This document shows positions 24,545-33,220 of a stretch of 49,957 nucleotides of DNA, in pieces. This DNA comes from an uncultured Saprospiraceae bacterium (GTDB taxonomy: Bacteria > Bacteroidota > Bacteroidia > Chitinophagales > Saprospiraceae). A program made the position numbers and the translations under genes. Each line of letters begins with the position of its first letter. Within the stretch, counting starts at the first letter, position 1. The stretch lies in assembly GCA_937930025.1 (NCBI GenBank), contig CALGJW010000044.1, positions 1 to 49,957 of the forward strand. Direction: 5' to 3'. The notes under the pieces were generated by a model. The model was not told the DNA's origin, ran no database searches, and was given only the letters and a program-made list of their open reading frames with translations.

Positions 24545-25024
24545 CTAGTATTGCTTAACTAAGTCATGAATTGCTTGAGCGTATTGTTGATCAAATGCCT
24601 TGCGGTCGTTTTGATATTTACCTTGTACTTGCTGAATTACCTCTCTTGGCAACCTGCTCACATCTAGATTATAATCTTGCACAATCTTTTTAATTCCTGA
24701 ACTTGATTGGCGCTGTGATGTAGCATTTACCTTTTTCATGATGTTATCAAAAACGGAACTAGGAGCTGTAGCTACATTTGGATCTTTCTTATTTACTCTT
24801 TTGGCGCCGTTAATCTCTTTTTTGATGAGATCCAAGATGCTAACCGGGGACTTTCCCTTTGCCTTTCTTTTCTCTAAACTATTCTGATCTAACTTTTGCA
24901 ACCCATTTCTCATCAAATCAAATACTGATTTATCAGCAGTCTCTTCGTTAGGATTAGCTTTGTTTTTTTGTTGTACTTCGTTGATCGTATTAAGGATCAT
25001 GCTGAAAATTTTGCCGTTGGCCAT
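24545..25024 (-). CDS. Small basic protein with an internal duplication
   Basis: This 159-residue protein has no signal peptide, is helical and Lys/Gln/Asn-rich. Two ~40-residue repeats are visible. The first (about 5-43) runs KIFSMILNTINEV, then NKANPNEETADKSVFD. The second (about 62-100) runs SILDLIKKEINGA, then NKKDPNVATAPSSVFD. The shared core is IN, a spacer, NKxxPNxxTAxxSVFDxxM. A helical tail (YNLDVSRLPREVIQQVQG) follows. I do not recognise it. It is a single gene with its own terminator. Confidence 0.75.
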   Translation of the reverse strand: MANGKIFSMILNTINEVQQKNKANPNEETADKSVFDLMRNGLQKLDQNSLEKRKAKGKSPVSILDLIKKEINGAKRVNKKDPNVATAPSSVFDNIMKKVNATSQRQSSSGIKKIVQDYNLDVSRLPREVIQQVQGKYQNDRKAFDQQYAQAIHDLVKQY

Positions 25025-25243
25025 GTGTTTATTTTTATAATGTGAGAGAGTATGTAATTAGGACGCAAAACTTTAAAATTGTCACAATCCCAGTTTAAAG
25101 TTGAAGTTACCCTTTTTATGACTTGAAAATTGAATTGATCGTTTTGTGAATCAGCTATAAAGTTTGATTCAAACTTAATATAAAATTTTCTGGCTTTCAC
25201 ATACGTTCTCCCTCAAATTCCTTTTCTTTAAGAAAAATTTCTA

Positions 25244-27286
25244 ATGAGAATTCTAACCATACTACTGTGCTTAGCATTTAGCCTACAAATCAACGCACAA
25301 CATTCCATTATTCCAGAGCCGGTCTCCTTCGAACAAAGTGAGGGTGTTTTTCAAACTGACGCAAACTTGAATTTTATTTTGGTCAATGCCGATGCCGCCA
25401 CTAAAGCAACGGTGGACCGATTTAGGAATGCCATGCAATCCAAAGGGTTTACCATCACTAAATCAGAAGGCCCGTGGAATACCGGAGCGCAAGGAAAAAA
25501 AGTCGGCTCATATGAAAAGAAAAAAGATAAGGACGGAGGACACTCCATTGAAATTGGTAAGGCCCCCTCAATAGCATCAAAAGTTTCTTCAGCATCTGGT
25601 GTTGAACGGAAAGCGATCTATTTTGGACTAAATGAAAAGGAAGTTGTTGCATTGGGCGACGAAGGATATTCGCTAGAAGTGAAACCAAACCGAATTGATG
25701 TTAAGGCAAACAAAGCAGCGGGAATATTATACGGTATTGAATCTTTGAAGCAACTTTTCCCAATGGCTTACTATAACTATACTGCCAAAAATAATGAGGG
25801 ATTAGAAATCAGCAGTTGTAAGATCACAGATTACCCGAGGTTTGGATGGAGAGGATTGATGTTCGATGTGAGTCGCCATTTTTTTACCGTTGAGGAAGTA
25901 AAAACTTTCATTGATATAATGCCGGAATATAAACTCAATACTTTCCACTGGCATTTAGTAGATGACAATGGCTGGAGAATCGAAATTAAATCCTTGCCTA
26001 AGTTAACTGAAGTGGGAGCCTGGCGAGTAGAGCGTTTTGGAACCTTCGGTCAAAGGGCTGATCCTAAACCCGGGGAACCTACGACCTATGGTGGATTCTA
26101 CACCCAAGAGCAGATTCGTGATGTGATTCAATACGCCGCAGATAGAAATATTAGCATTGTTCCAGAGATAGATGTGCCCGGTCATAGCATGGCCATGTTG
26201 GCAGCTTATCCAGAATTGTCTTGTAAGCAAGAACAAAAGATGGTAAACCCGGGAACAGAATTTGCCGAATGGTTCGCGGATCATACTTTTAAAATGCTCA
26301 TTGAAAACACTTTGGATCCTTCTAATGAAAAAGTATACGAAACCTTGGATAAAATCTTCGGAGAAATTGCACAACTTTTCCCGGGGGAATATATCCACAT
26401 GGGTGGGGATGAGTGTTACCATGGCTATTGGGAAGAAGATCCCGATTGTCAGGCTTTGATGAAAAAAGAAGGAATCACAACTGGCCTGGAATTGCAAAGT
26501 TATTTTGTAACGCGTGTAGGAAAGATCATCAACAAGCATGGTAAAAAGATGATTGGTTGGGATGAAATCTTGGATGGAGAATTGGATAAAAATTCTGCAA
26601 TAATGAGTTGGAGAGGAGTGTCTGGTGGGAAAAAAGCAGCAGCAGCGGGATATAACGTAGTCATGTCTCCAACCACACATGTTTATCTAGATTATTCTCA
26701 ATCAGATCATAGTTTAGAAATTCCAATCTACAATGACCTAAGATTAAATAAGACCTATTCCTTTGATCCAGTTCCTGAAGGCGTGAATGCAAAATACATT
26801 TTAGGTGCGCAAGGGAATCTTTGGACAGAACAAATTCCAACCTTGGATCATGCACTATACATGACCTACCCAAGGGCTATGGCTATTGCGGAATTTTCTT
26901 GGAGCCCAAAGGAGAAAAAGAATTGGATGGGTTTCGTAAATAAATTAGACAGTCATTTTGAAATGTTTGATAAAAAAAATCGAAATGTTTGTAGAGCAGT
27001 TTATGACCCAATCGTACATCAAAAAATGAAGGGGGAGCAGGTAATGGTGGATTTCACTTCCGAGATAGAAGGAGTTGATTTTTACTATACCATCGATCAT
27101 ACTTTTCCTAGCCATCGCTCGAATAAATATACCGGCACATTTGAGGTGCCAGCCGGACAGAATGTGGGAATGAAAGTTGTTGCCTACAGAAATGGAAAAC
27201 AAATTGGACGAATGATTTCTTTGCACCGAGACAAATTAATTGAAAGAGCAAAGAAGGGCGGACCAGTTGGTTTTGAAGAAGAATGA
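25244..27286 (+). CDS. Secreted beta-N-acetylhexosaminidase (GH20)
   Basis: This 680-residue protein has a signal peptide (LQINAQ). A GH20b N-terminal domain (~20-160) and the GH20 TIM barrel (~195-560) follow. Recognisable motifs are WRGLMFDVSRHFF, NTFHWHLVDDNGWR, VPEIDVPGHSMAML, and the catalytic pair Asp389-Glu390 in HMGGDECYHGYW. WTEQIP and WDEILDG in the barrel complete the sugar site. It removes terminal GlcNAc/GalNAc by substrate-assisted catalysis. The C-terminal ~100 residues are a chitobiase/FN3-like domain. It is secreted with no T9SS tail, so it is probably periplasmic. The length is normal. Confidence 0.95.
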   Translation: MRILTILLCLAFSLQINAQHSIIPEPVSFEQSEGVFQTDANLNFILVNADAATKATVDRFRNAMQSKGFTITKSEGPWNTGAQGKKVGSYEKKKDKDGGHSIEIGKAPSIASKVSSASGVERKAIYFGLNEKEVVALGDEGYSLEVKPNRIDVKANKAAGILYGIESLKQLFPMAYYNYTAKNNEGLEISSCKITDYPRFGWRGLMFDVSRHFFTVEEVKTFIDIMPEYKLNTFHWHLVDDNGWRIEIKSLPKLTEVGAWRVERFGTFGQRADPKPGEPTTYGGFYTQEQIRDVIQYAADRNISIVPEIDVPGHSMAMLAAYPELSCKQEQKMVNPGTEFAEWFADHTFKMLIENTLDPSNEKVYETLDKIFGEIAQLFPGEYIHMGGDECYHGYWEEDPDCQALMKKEGITTGLELQSYFVTRVGKIINKHGKKMIGWDEILDGELDKNSAIMSWRGVSGGKKAAAAGYNVVMSPTTHVYLDYSQSDHSLEIPIYNDLRLNKTYSFDPVPEGVNAKYILGAQGNLWTEQIPTLDHALYMTYPRAMAIAEFSWSPKEKKNWMGFVNKLDSHFEMFDKKNRNVCRAVYDPIVHQKMKGEQVMVDFTSEIEGVDFYYTIDHTFPSHRSNKYTGTFEVPAGQNVGMKVVAYRNGKQIGRMISLHRDKLIERAKKGGPVGFEEE

Positions 27287-27301
27287 TAATGCACTTGCAA
27301 T

Positions 27302-27340
27302 AAAAAAGCCCGACAAGAAAATTTCTTGCCGGGCTTTTTT
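27302..27340. terminator. Bidirectional terminator between GH20 and a T9SS gene
   Basis: AAAAAAGCCCG pairs with CGGGCTTTTTT, extended inward past one mismatch by CAAGA/TCTTG. It lies 16 bases from both convergent stop codons (27286 + and 27356 -). Confidence 0.95.
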
Positions 27341-27355
27341 ATACCCAAAGGATAC

Positions 27356-29692
27356 TTATCTCACCATCAATTTTCCAGTGCTTATTTTTTCCCCTGCTTC
27401 TCGAATGTCAAAGAAGTACATTCCAGCGGACAAGTCTTTTCGGTTAAACTCCACTTGGTTTCCATCAAAGCTATATTGATGAATCATTTGGCCTTGGAGA
27501 TTATACAGGGATAATAATCCTTCTTTTAAGTCAATTCCCGTTATACTAATCTTGGCATAATCTATCATTGGGTTCGGTGCCACATGCAATTGGAAATCTA
27601 ATCCCGGGTTAACAATGACGCTGTTAATGATTTCCAAGAAATCTTCTCCAACGGTATGGTTTACCACGTTAGTAATAACCGGATCATTAAAGTCAAAATA
27701 TATGCCCGCTTCATTTTCAATCACTGTTCCAATAGGATTGTCTTCCTTTTGCGCAATTTGGAAAGTTATAAACCCGTGGGACGCCGCTTCATTTACAAAG
27801 CTATCGGGAAGCATAATATTTGGAAAACTAAAGACTGCTACATTGTTGTCTTCAATGCTAAATCGATAGTCATGGGAAGCAGCCAGTGGCGTCAAAGTCA
27901 CTAGATCCAAATGTCTTGAAATCTCATCTCGGATTTCTACAGTGAAAGCCGTATCAGTTCCTGTATTTTGAAATCTAATTTTATATTCTAAATCTGTATT
28001 GACTTCAATATAATGTTCATCATGAGCACCGATCGGCGCAGCCGCTTTATCATTTGGATCGAATGCTCCACGCACTTCGCTACAATCCACAGACATGCCT
28101 GGACCGCTGCTTAAGAGTGGGAATTGATTGATAAAACCTAAGCTCACTGAACCATTAGCATCCTCCCCGCATCGTTCAATTGCCGTTGAAATTTTTTGTG
28201 AAAATGGATGATTGTCTGTTTGGTAAGCTTCCATTCTCCAGGTCGCTCCATTCGCTGGAACAGGAATTTCATGACTCTCCAATGTTCCCAGTGGATTTCC
28301 ATTAGGGTCCATCATCATGATCATGTCATCTTCGATAATCACGTAGTCTAAGGCCTCAGTCATCGGAGCCCCTGTATTAGTAATTGTAAATATTACTTCA
28401 TCGTTGTCATCGCAACTGGCAGTTAGTTCAAGATTCGCACCATCCCAAAGTGCCGGCCCAGAACAATCAGTTTCAGGCGTAATACTAGCAGTCGCGCATA
28501 GTGTCTGTTCTAATTCGGCATCACAACTAACATCGACTGTTAGGTGAATCGTTTGGCATTCACCGACGTCAACATCACCTACATCAAAAGTATAGGTATT
28601 TCCATTCTGACTACTGGCGGGAGTAGAACTACTGGTTAAGGTTGTCAAGCTATCTAAGGTTACTTCGACAACTGCATCTAATGCGGGGATGGTACCTTCA
28701 TTGCAATATTGAACCGCATAATAACTAGGAAAACATCTGCGTAAAAATCCATTGCTAATATCAACTGAAAGTAAGTGACAATTATTGACCGCCTGGGCCT
28801 CGAAGTGCTGGAATAAATTGTCACCAGGGCTGAGCGTTAATGAAACGTCATTGGTGCAAAAATCCCAAAGCGTGTTTTGGGGAGTGGCCGTTAGCGTGTA
28901 AGTGTCAGCAGGAAGATTGAAAGAATAACTTCCATTCATTCCAGTTGATGTAGTAAAGGTATCTGTTGCTGAAATGGCTTGAATGAACCAGCCGTCTAGC
29001 GCTAGTTCAAGAGTATCTATCAGGCAGTTTGAATTTTCATCAAAAGCAATCTGTCCGCTAATTTTAGCACAATCAATATTGCAAACATCAGCTTCAGGCC
29101 AGCATGGATTGCCACTGCCTGCAAGATCCCCTACTTTTATACCTATAAAATTTACATTAAATTGGCCAAATTGATCTGTGGTAAAAGAAATAGATGAATT
29201 CCAAGGTTCTGAAAAAGGATCAGGAGTTGGAAATGGAAAATCAGCATCTACAAATCTCCAAGATGTATTGTTCGGAAATTCACTTGTTTGAAAAAGTAGA
29301 AGGTTTTCTAAGTCAATTAAATCAAAAGCATCAATACTATTGTCGTTATTTATATCAGCAGCAATTCTCTCATAGGGAGAAACAAATAATTGAATGCCAT
29401 TGATGTGCCTATTGATGACAACGATATCCAAAGTGCTTAATCCACAATAGGTCACAGAATTGTTTTGTGGAGTGACGGTATAATTTCCAGGATCTATATC
29501 CGAGAATTCATAAAACCCACTTCCGTCAGTAAGCGTCACCAAAGAAGTATCTCCGGAAAGAACCACAGAAATATTGGCTAGTCCTATTGTGGTATCCCTG
29601 TAATTTATTGTACCACTGATCGTATTGGACAATTGTGAATAGGAAAAATTGAATGCGAAAAGCATCAATATCAAGAGGAGATATTGCTTCAT
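27356..29692 (-). CDS. T9SS surface protein: dockerin-like, CarboxypepD-reg-like and DUF7619-type domains (copy 1)
   Basis: This 778-residue protein is read from the ATG at 29692, which gives a clean signal peptide (MKQYLLLILMLFAFNFSYSQ); an upstream ATG at 29833 only adds 47 hydrophilic residues. Domains: a carboxypeptidase-regulatory-like fold (~22-80); a dockerin-like EF-hand region (~112-190; DINNDNSIDAFDLIDLE, then FPNNTSWRFVDADF); a second CarboxypepD-reg-like domain (~208-300); a long beta region (~304-700) starting LLSVDISNGFLRRCFPS, ending in the conserved FQNTGTDTAFTVEIRDE block (DUF11/DUF7619 type); and a T9SS sorting domain (VAPNPMIDYAKISI to the end). The ~304-700 part plus the tail is shared with the protein at 40961. 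It is divergent from the helical protein at 29946. Confidence 0.9.
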   Translation of the reverse strand: MKQYLLLILMLFAFNFSYSQLSNTISGTINYRDTTIGLANISVVLSGDTSLVTLTDGSGFYEFSDIDPGNYTVTPQNNSVTYCGLSTLDIVVINRHINGIQLFVSPYERIAADINNDNSIDAFDLIDLENLLLFQTSEFPNNTSWRFVDADFPFPTPDPFSEPWNSSISFTTDQFGQFNVNFIGIKVGDLAGSGNPCWPEADVCNIDCAKISGQIAFDENSNCLIDTLELALDGWFIQAISATDTFTTSTGMNGSYSFNLPADTYTLTATPQNTLWDFCTNDVSLTLSPGDNLFQHFEAQAVNNCHLLSVDISNGFLRRCFPSYYAVQYCNEGTIPALDAVVEVTLDSLTTLTSSSTPASSQNGNTYTFDVGDVDVGECQTIHLTVDVSCDAELEQTLCATASITPETDCSGPALWDGANLELTASCDDNDEVIFTITNTGAPMTEALDYVIIEDDMIMMMDPNGNPLGTLESHEIPVPANGATWRMEAYQTDNHPFSQKISTAIERCGEDANGSVSLGFINQFPLLSSGPGMSVDCSEVRGAFDPNDKAAAPIGAHDEHYIEVNTDLEYKIRFQNTGTDTAFTVEIRDEISRHLDLVTLTPLAASHDYRFSIEDNNVAVFSFPNIMLPDSFVNEAASHGFITFQIAQKEDNPIGTVIENEAGIYFDFNDPVITNVVNHTVGEDFLEIINSVIVNPGLDFQLHVAPNPMIDYAKISITGIDLKEGLLSLYNLQGQMIHQYSFDGNQVEFNRKDLSAGMYFFDIREAGEKISTGKLMVR

Positions 29693-29945
29693 TTTTGTTG
29701 TGATATGTTGCAGAGCATTATACATGGGGCTCGATTTTAAAGTTACAAATTTTGTTTTAGTCCTAGCAGGATCGGTGTCGACACTTCTTCCTAGTTCAAA
29801 GATGTGCATAACATAAGCTTTAGACAATGACAAAATATTTGATTTGTAAAATATTGGAGATGGAAATATTGATAAAATTCTTTTATTTTAAATGATTATT
29901 GGATAAAATTTGTAATAGAAAATGAAGCTAAAAGTGTGCATTTGA

Positions 29946-31346
29946 ATGGAAAATTCTCGATTATATACGCTTATCCGGGCCTTAAGCCGTAGAGAAATAC
30001 GCGAATTGCACACTTTTTTGGTCATTCCAGCGAATAATAAACGACAAGAAGTCAGCCGGTTGTTTGACATTTTAGCTGCTCAAATAGGTAAAAAGAAGCC
30101 TAAGGTTCAAAAAGAGCAGATTTTTCAAAAAATAAAAGGTCCTGATTATTCTTATGATGATCAGCAAGTTCGACTCTGGATGAGTTTTTTGCTCAAAGCC
30201 ATTGAGAAATACTTGCTGCAAGTGGCCTTCCTTAACGATCCAGTAAAATGCAAGATCAAATTAACAGAGATCTACCGAAAGAGAAATTTGCCCAAGCACC
30301 TTGAATATCACTATCGTGAATTAGAACAGTTACAAGAAAAACGCATTCATAGAAATGCCGATTATTACCAAGATGATTTCCAAATTCAGTTTGAACATAT
30401 CCGAGTGGCTTCTGCTCAATCGCGAAGTGCAACCTTGAATCTTCAAAGCATGTCCAACCATTTGGATATCGCATTCATCGCTCAAAAATTAAGACAATCT
30501 TGTTTGGCAATTTCGCATCAGTCTGTTTTTAAGATCGAATATGACTTTGGATTGTTAGAAATGATCATTCTTTATATTGAAAAAAGGGAACTTTTTAAAT
30601 TACCCACGATAGCCGTCTATTATTTTGGATACAAAATATTAACCCAGCCTGAGCAGACCGACTACTTTTTAAAATTTAAAACAGAATTGGTATCCCATAG
30701 TGAAAAATTTCCCGAGGACGAATTAGGCGACCTTTATATTCTCGGCATCAATTATTGTATTAAAAAATATAATGCGGGTGATCGACAATTTCTGGAAGAG
30801 GAGTTTGAATTGTACCAAGAAGGGTTGAAGCAAAATATTTTATTGAAGAATAATCAGCTGTCTCGATACACCTATAGAAACATTGTGACATTGGCCTTGG
30901 TGTTAGAAGCCTTCGGATGGGTGGAAAAATTTATTTATGAATATAAAGACAAGCTGGATGCTAAACACCAAGAAAGCACATTCAGTCTAAGCCTCGCACA
31001 ATTAGAATACTCTCGTAAAAACTATGACGCCGCTTTACAGCTGCTACAAAAGTCAAACTACAAAGAAGTGTTGCTTAACCTCGCAGCCAAAACTGTTATG
31101 CTTAAAATATTTTACGAGCTAGAAGAATTTGATTTATTAGATGCGCACCTTCGAGCCATGCGAATTTTTATTCGAAGAAAAAAGATGATCGCTTATCACG
31201 AAGAAAATTATGTGAATCTGATTCGATTCACTAGAAAGCTAATAGAAGGCAATGCTTTTGATAAAAAAGAAAGAGCAGCTTTGAAGCAAGAAATTCTAGA
31301 GACCAAGGTGGTCGCAGAAAAAGATTGGCTAACAGGGCGAATCTAG
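29946..31346 (+). CDS. Helical-repeat protein paired with a T9SS surface protein (copy 1)
   Basis: This 466-residue soluble protein is almost all helical, with no signal peptide or catalytic motif. Degenerate TPR-like pairs are seen, for example LSLAQLEYSRKNYDAALQLL and AAKTVMLKIFYELEEFDLL. It is clearly homologous, over the full length, to the protein at 44845: KLRQSCL, then a DFGLLE/DPGFLE segment; RYTYRNIVTLAL versus RFTYNNIISTAL; FIRRKKMIAYHEENY versus YIRRKKGLGYHRKNY; and the same EKDWL/ERDWL ending. Each lies head-to-head with a T9SS protein of the same family. It may act in the cytoplasm in regulating or assembling that surface protein, but this is inferred only from pairing. Confidence 0.85.
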   Translation: MENSRLYTLIRALSRREIRELHTFLVIPANNKRQEVSRLFDILAAQIGKKKPKVQKEQIFQKIKGPDYSYDDQQVRLWMSFLLKAIEKYLLQVAFLNDPVKCKIKLTEIYRKRNLPKHLEYHYRELEQLQEKRIHRNADYYQDDFQIQFEHIRVASAQSRSATLNLQSMSNHLDIAFIAQKLRQSCLAISHQSVFKIEYDFGLLEMIILYIEKRELFKLPTIAVYYFGYKILTQPEQTDYFLKFKTELVSHSEKFPEDELGDLYILGINYCIKKYNAGDRQFLEEEFELYQEGLKQNILLKNNQLSRYTYRNIVTLALVLEAFGWVEKFIYEYKDKLDAKHQESTFSLSLAQLEYSRKNYDAALQLLQKSNYKEVLLNLAAKTVMLKIFYELEEFDLLDAHLRAMRIFIRRKKMIAYHEENYVNLIRFTRKLIEGNAFDKKERAALKQEILETKVVAEKDWLTGRI

Positions 31347-31426
31347 CTATAGGGCACCTCCGGCAATTACATTCTTGTTCGATTTAAAAATTTGAAATTT
31401 TTATAAATGAAAAATAAGATTTTATA

Positions 31427-31515
31427 CCTGCCTTCCCAAAGGAACTGCAGGCAGGCTTCATTCTGCCTCAGTCGCGCCCGCCTGCCTTTTATGGCTCATT
31501 TGGTTGGCCGGCAGG
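31427..31515. repeat. Palindromic intergenic repeat (CCTGCC/GGCAGG type)
   Basis: CCTGCCT at 31427-31433 and AGGCAGG at 31449-31455 form one perfect 7-bp stem. CCTGCC at 31481-31486 and GGCAGG at 31510-31515 form a second. The GC content is well above the surrounding DNA. Two such units in tandem, in a 250-base gap between convergent genes, look like a dispersed intergenic palindromic element. A 111-codon frame (31407-31742) across it is not considered real. Confidence 0.55.
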
Positions 31516-31602
31516 TAGCTACGGCTATTCTCGTTCGTTGGGCTTCGTCTAAAATCATATTTTGTCATTTTCGATTCAAGAGACAATTTCCGGAGGTACC
31601 CT

Positions 31603-32484
31603 TTATTTTAAATCTAAAAATACACCCACGGAATAAGAAGGACTCGCCAAAATTATTTCTCCTGCCAAGGCGGTTGCCGCACCTACAGATATTCCCACTT
31701 TTTTCGTCACATAATAATTCACCTCGCCACCAAGACTTGTAAATTCCGTATTGTTTGCAAAGATACTGGTAGAGGTTGTCTCGGCGGCGGTTGCCCCGTT
31801 CTTAAGAGAATTTACCACATCCAAGCGCCCAATCACCCATAATTTTTTATCCAACAATCCCAATCCCGCTTCCAGACCAACTCTAAATTCATCCGAAAAA
31901 CCATTGGTGCGATTATTAAATCCAACATAGGCATTGGCATATGCATCTACCTTTTTACCCAAATTAATTCCGGTACCTGCATCTATCTGAAGCAATTGAT
32001 TAAACTCTCCGTCGCCGGTTTGCAGATTACCTTGAGTACCTCCAGCGGAATTCCCCAAAGGAAGCCCCAACTTCAATGTAGCGGCCAACGCAATCTTACT
32101 ACCGGGTTTATTCAATCCATACTTCAGTGCTATGTCTGCATCTCCAATGCTGTTCAATGCCTCGCCTGGAACAAGAATTTCTTTGGTTGTATTAGAAACA
32201 AGATTATTCGTATAGGTTCTACTAAACACAGGAAAATATAGTATCCCAGTTAATCGATCTGTAAATCCATACTCTGCATAAATACTTGTATTAAAAATGC
32301 CAATCGTAACATTAGGATCAATTAACCCTTGGCTGGTATAGTGCTGATCAGCAATGGTCCACCACTCTGATAATTTGAAATAGCCCTGTCCCTTTTTTTG
32401 TGGCCAACCTCCGCCTGCAAGCGCGCAAGCAGGAATAACCAAAGCAAAAAGAATAACTGCGAATTGTGTCAAATGCTTCTTCAT
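31603..32484 (-). CDS. Outer-membrane beta-barrel, last gene of lipoprotein operon
   Basis: This 293-residue protein has a signal peptide (MKKHLTQFAVILFALVIPACALA) and about 12 alternating amphipathic strands with Gly/aromatic residues (IYAEYGFTDRLTGILYFPVF, IALAATLKLGLPLGN, DAYANAYVGFNNR). It ends in a strand that finishes LDLK. It resembles transporter/porin-like barrels of the FadL/phenol-meta class, but no family can be named. Its start is 2 bases after the stop of the DM13 lipoprotein gene, so the two are certainly co-transcribed. Confidence 0.85.
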   Translation of the reverse strand: MKKHLTQFAVILFALVIPACALAGGGWPQKKGQGYFKLSEWWTIADQHYTSQGLIDPNVTIGIFNTSIYAEYGFTDRLTGILYFPVFSRTYTNNLVSNTTKEILVPGEALNSIGDADIALKYGLNKPGSKIALAATLKLGLPLGNSAGGTQGNLQTGDGEFNQLLQIDAGTGINLGKKVDAYANAYVGFNNRTNGFSDEFRVGLEAGLGLLDKKLWVIGRLDVVNSLKNGATAAETTSTSIFANNTEFTSLGGEVNYYVTKKVGISVGAATALAGEIILASPSYSVGVFLDLK

Positions 32485-32486
32485 AA

Positions 32487-33164
32487 TTATTGGATTTCAC
32501 CGTCGCCCACTTTGACATTAAAAGGTTTGCAGAAATATAAAATATGACTATAGCCATTTATTTCTAAATTTCCTGGAATAACATATTGATGTGCTCCTTC
32601 AAAAACATCGACGGCTCCAATTTCTAAGGCGCCGCTAATAGTTGCTGGGTTGTTTGTCAAATAGACATACAGTCCAGGAAGCCCTTGGTCAGCAATATAA
32701 TTATCAGCAAATTCGATCACTATGTTTTCATCTTCCTTTTTCATGGTAAAGTCTCCACTCAAATCATAAAAACTTGTTGCAGCTATACTACCCGAGCGTT
32801 CTGTAGTGGTAACTACAGTATTCATGCCTACCACTACCTCCTTTTCATCAGAATAGAAGATGCCGTCTACTTCGACACTTACATTTATAGTTGCTTCCCC
32901 AAGCGTCAAAGCATTTATCACTCCCATTTGGTCAACACTTAGTATTGATTCATCTGAGCTTTCCCATAAAAATGTAGCGGATTCCACTTGACCGATGTTA
33001 TTGGTAAACATGGCGACTAATTGAAATTCCTCTCCTTGTGCTATGGTGTCAACTGTCGAAGTAAGTCGTACTTCCGGTTCAATGGTATCGAAGACGATAT
33101 CATCTTTGATGCATCCCGATAATAGGAATAGACTTATAAGGGTGATGGAAAAAATTGTTTTCAT
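32487..33164 (-). CDS. Lipoprotein with Ig-like (Big2) and DM13 domains
   Basis: This 225-residue lipoprotein has a lipobox LLSGC (Cys18). A bacterial Ig-like domain follows at about 30-112 (VDTIAQGEEFQLVAMFTN, then WESSDESILSVDQMGVINAL). The C-terminal ~105 residues look like DM13: RSGSIAATSFYDLSGDFTM, GLYVYLTNNPATI, the QYVIPGN strand, and HILYFCKPFNVKVGDGEI, whose single Cys in the FC-x-PFNV position is the conserved DM13 cysteine thought to be involved in electron transfer. The middle gene of a three-gene operon, 56 bases after the propeller lipoprotein gene. Confidence 0.85.
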   Translation of the reverse strand: MKTIFSITLISLFLLSGCIKDDIVFDTIEPEVRLTSTVDTIAQGEEFQLVAMFTNNIGQVESATFLWESSDESILSVDQMGVINALTLGEATINVSVEVDGIFYSDEKEVVVGMNTVVTTTERSGSIAATSFYDLSGDFTMKKEDENIVIEFADNYIADQGLPGLYVYLTNNPATISGALEIGAVDVFEGAHQYVIPGNLEINGYSHILYFCKPFNVKVGDGEIQ

Positions 33165-33220
33165 TCTTTGGTAAGTTGATGCTAATTAAATGCTTTTAAG
33201 CCTTTCAAGGTTTAGCGGAG

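Noticed and set aside
26003-26680. 225-codon minus-strand frame opposite the GH20 gene
   Set aside because: It lies fully inside a clear GH20 gene, has no family features and an odd Cys/His-rich composition, typical of an antisense shadow.
31407-31742. 111-codon plus-strand frame
   Set aside because: It runs across the palindromic repeat and into the convergent barrel gene, and its composition (Arg/Pro/Leu/Cys-rich) is unlike neighbouring genes.
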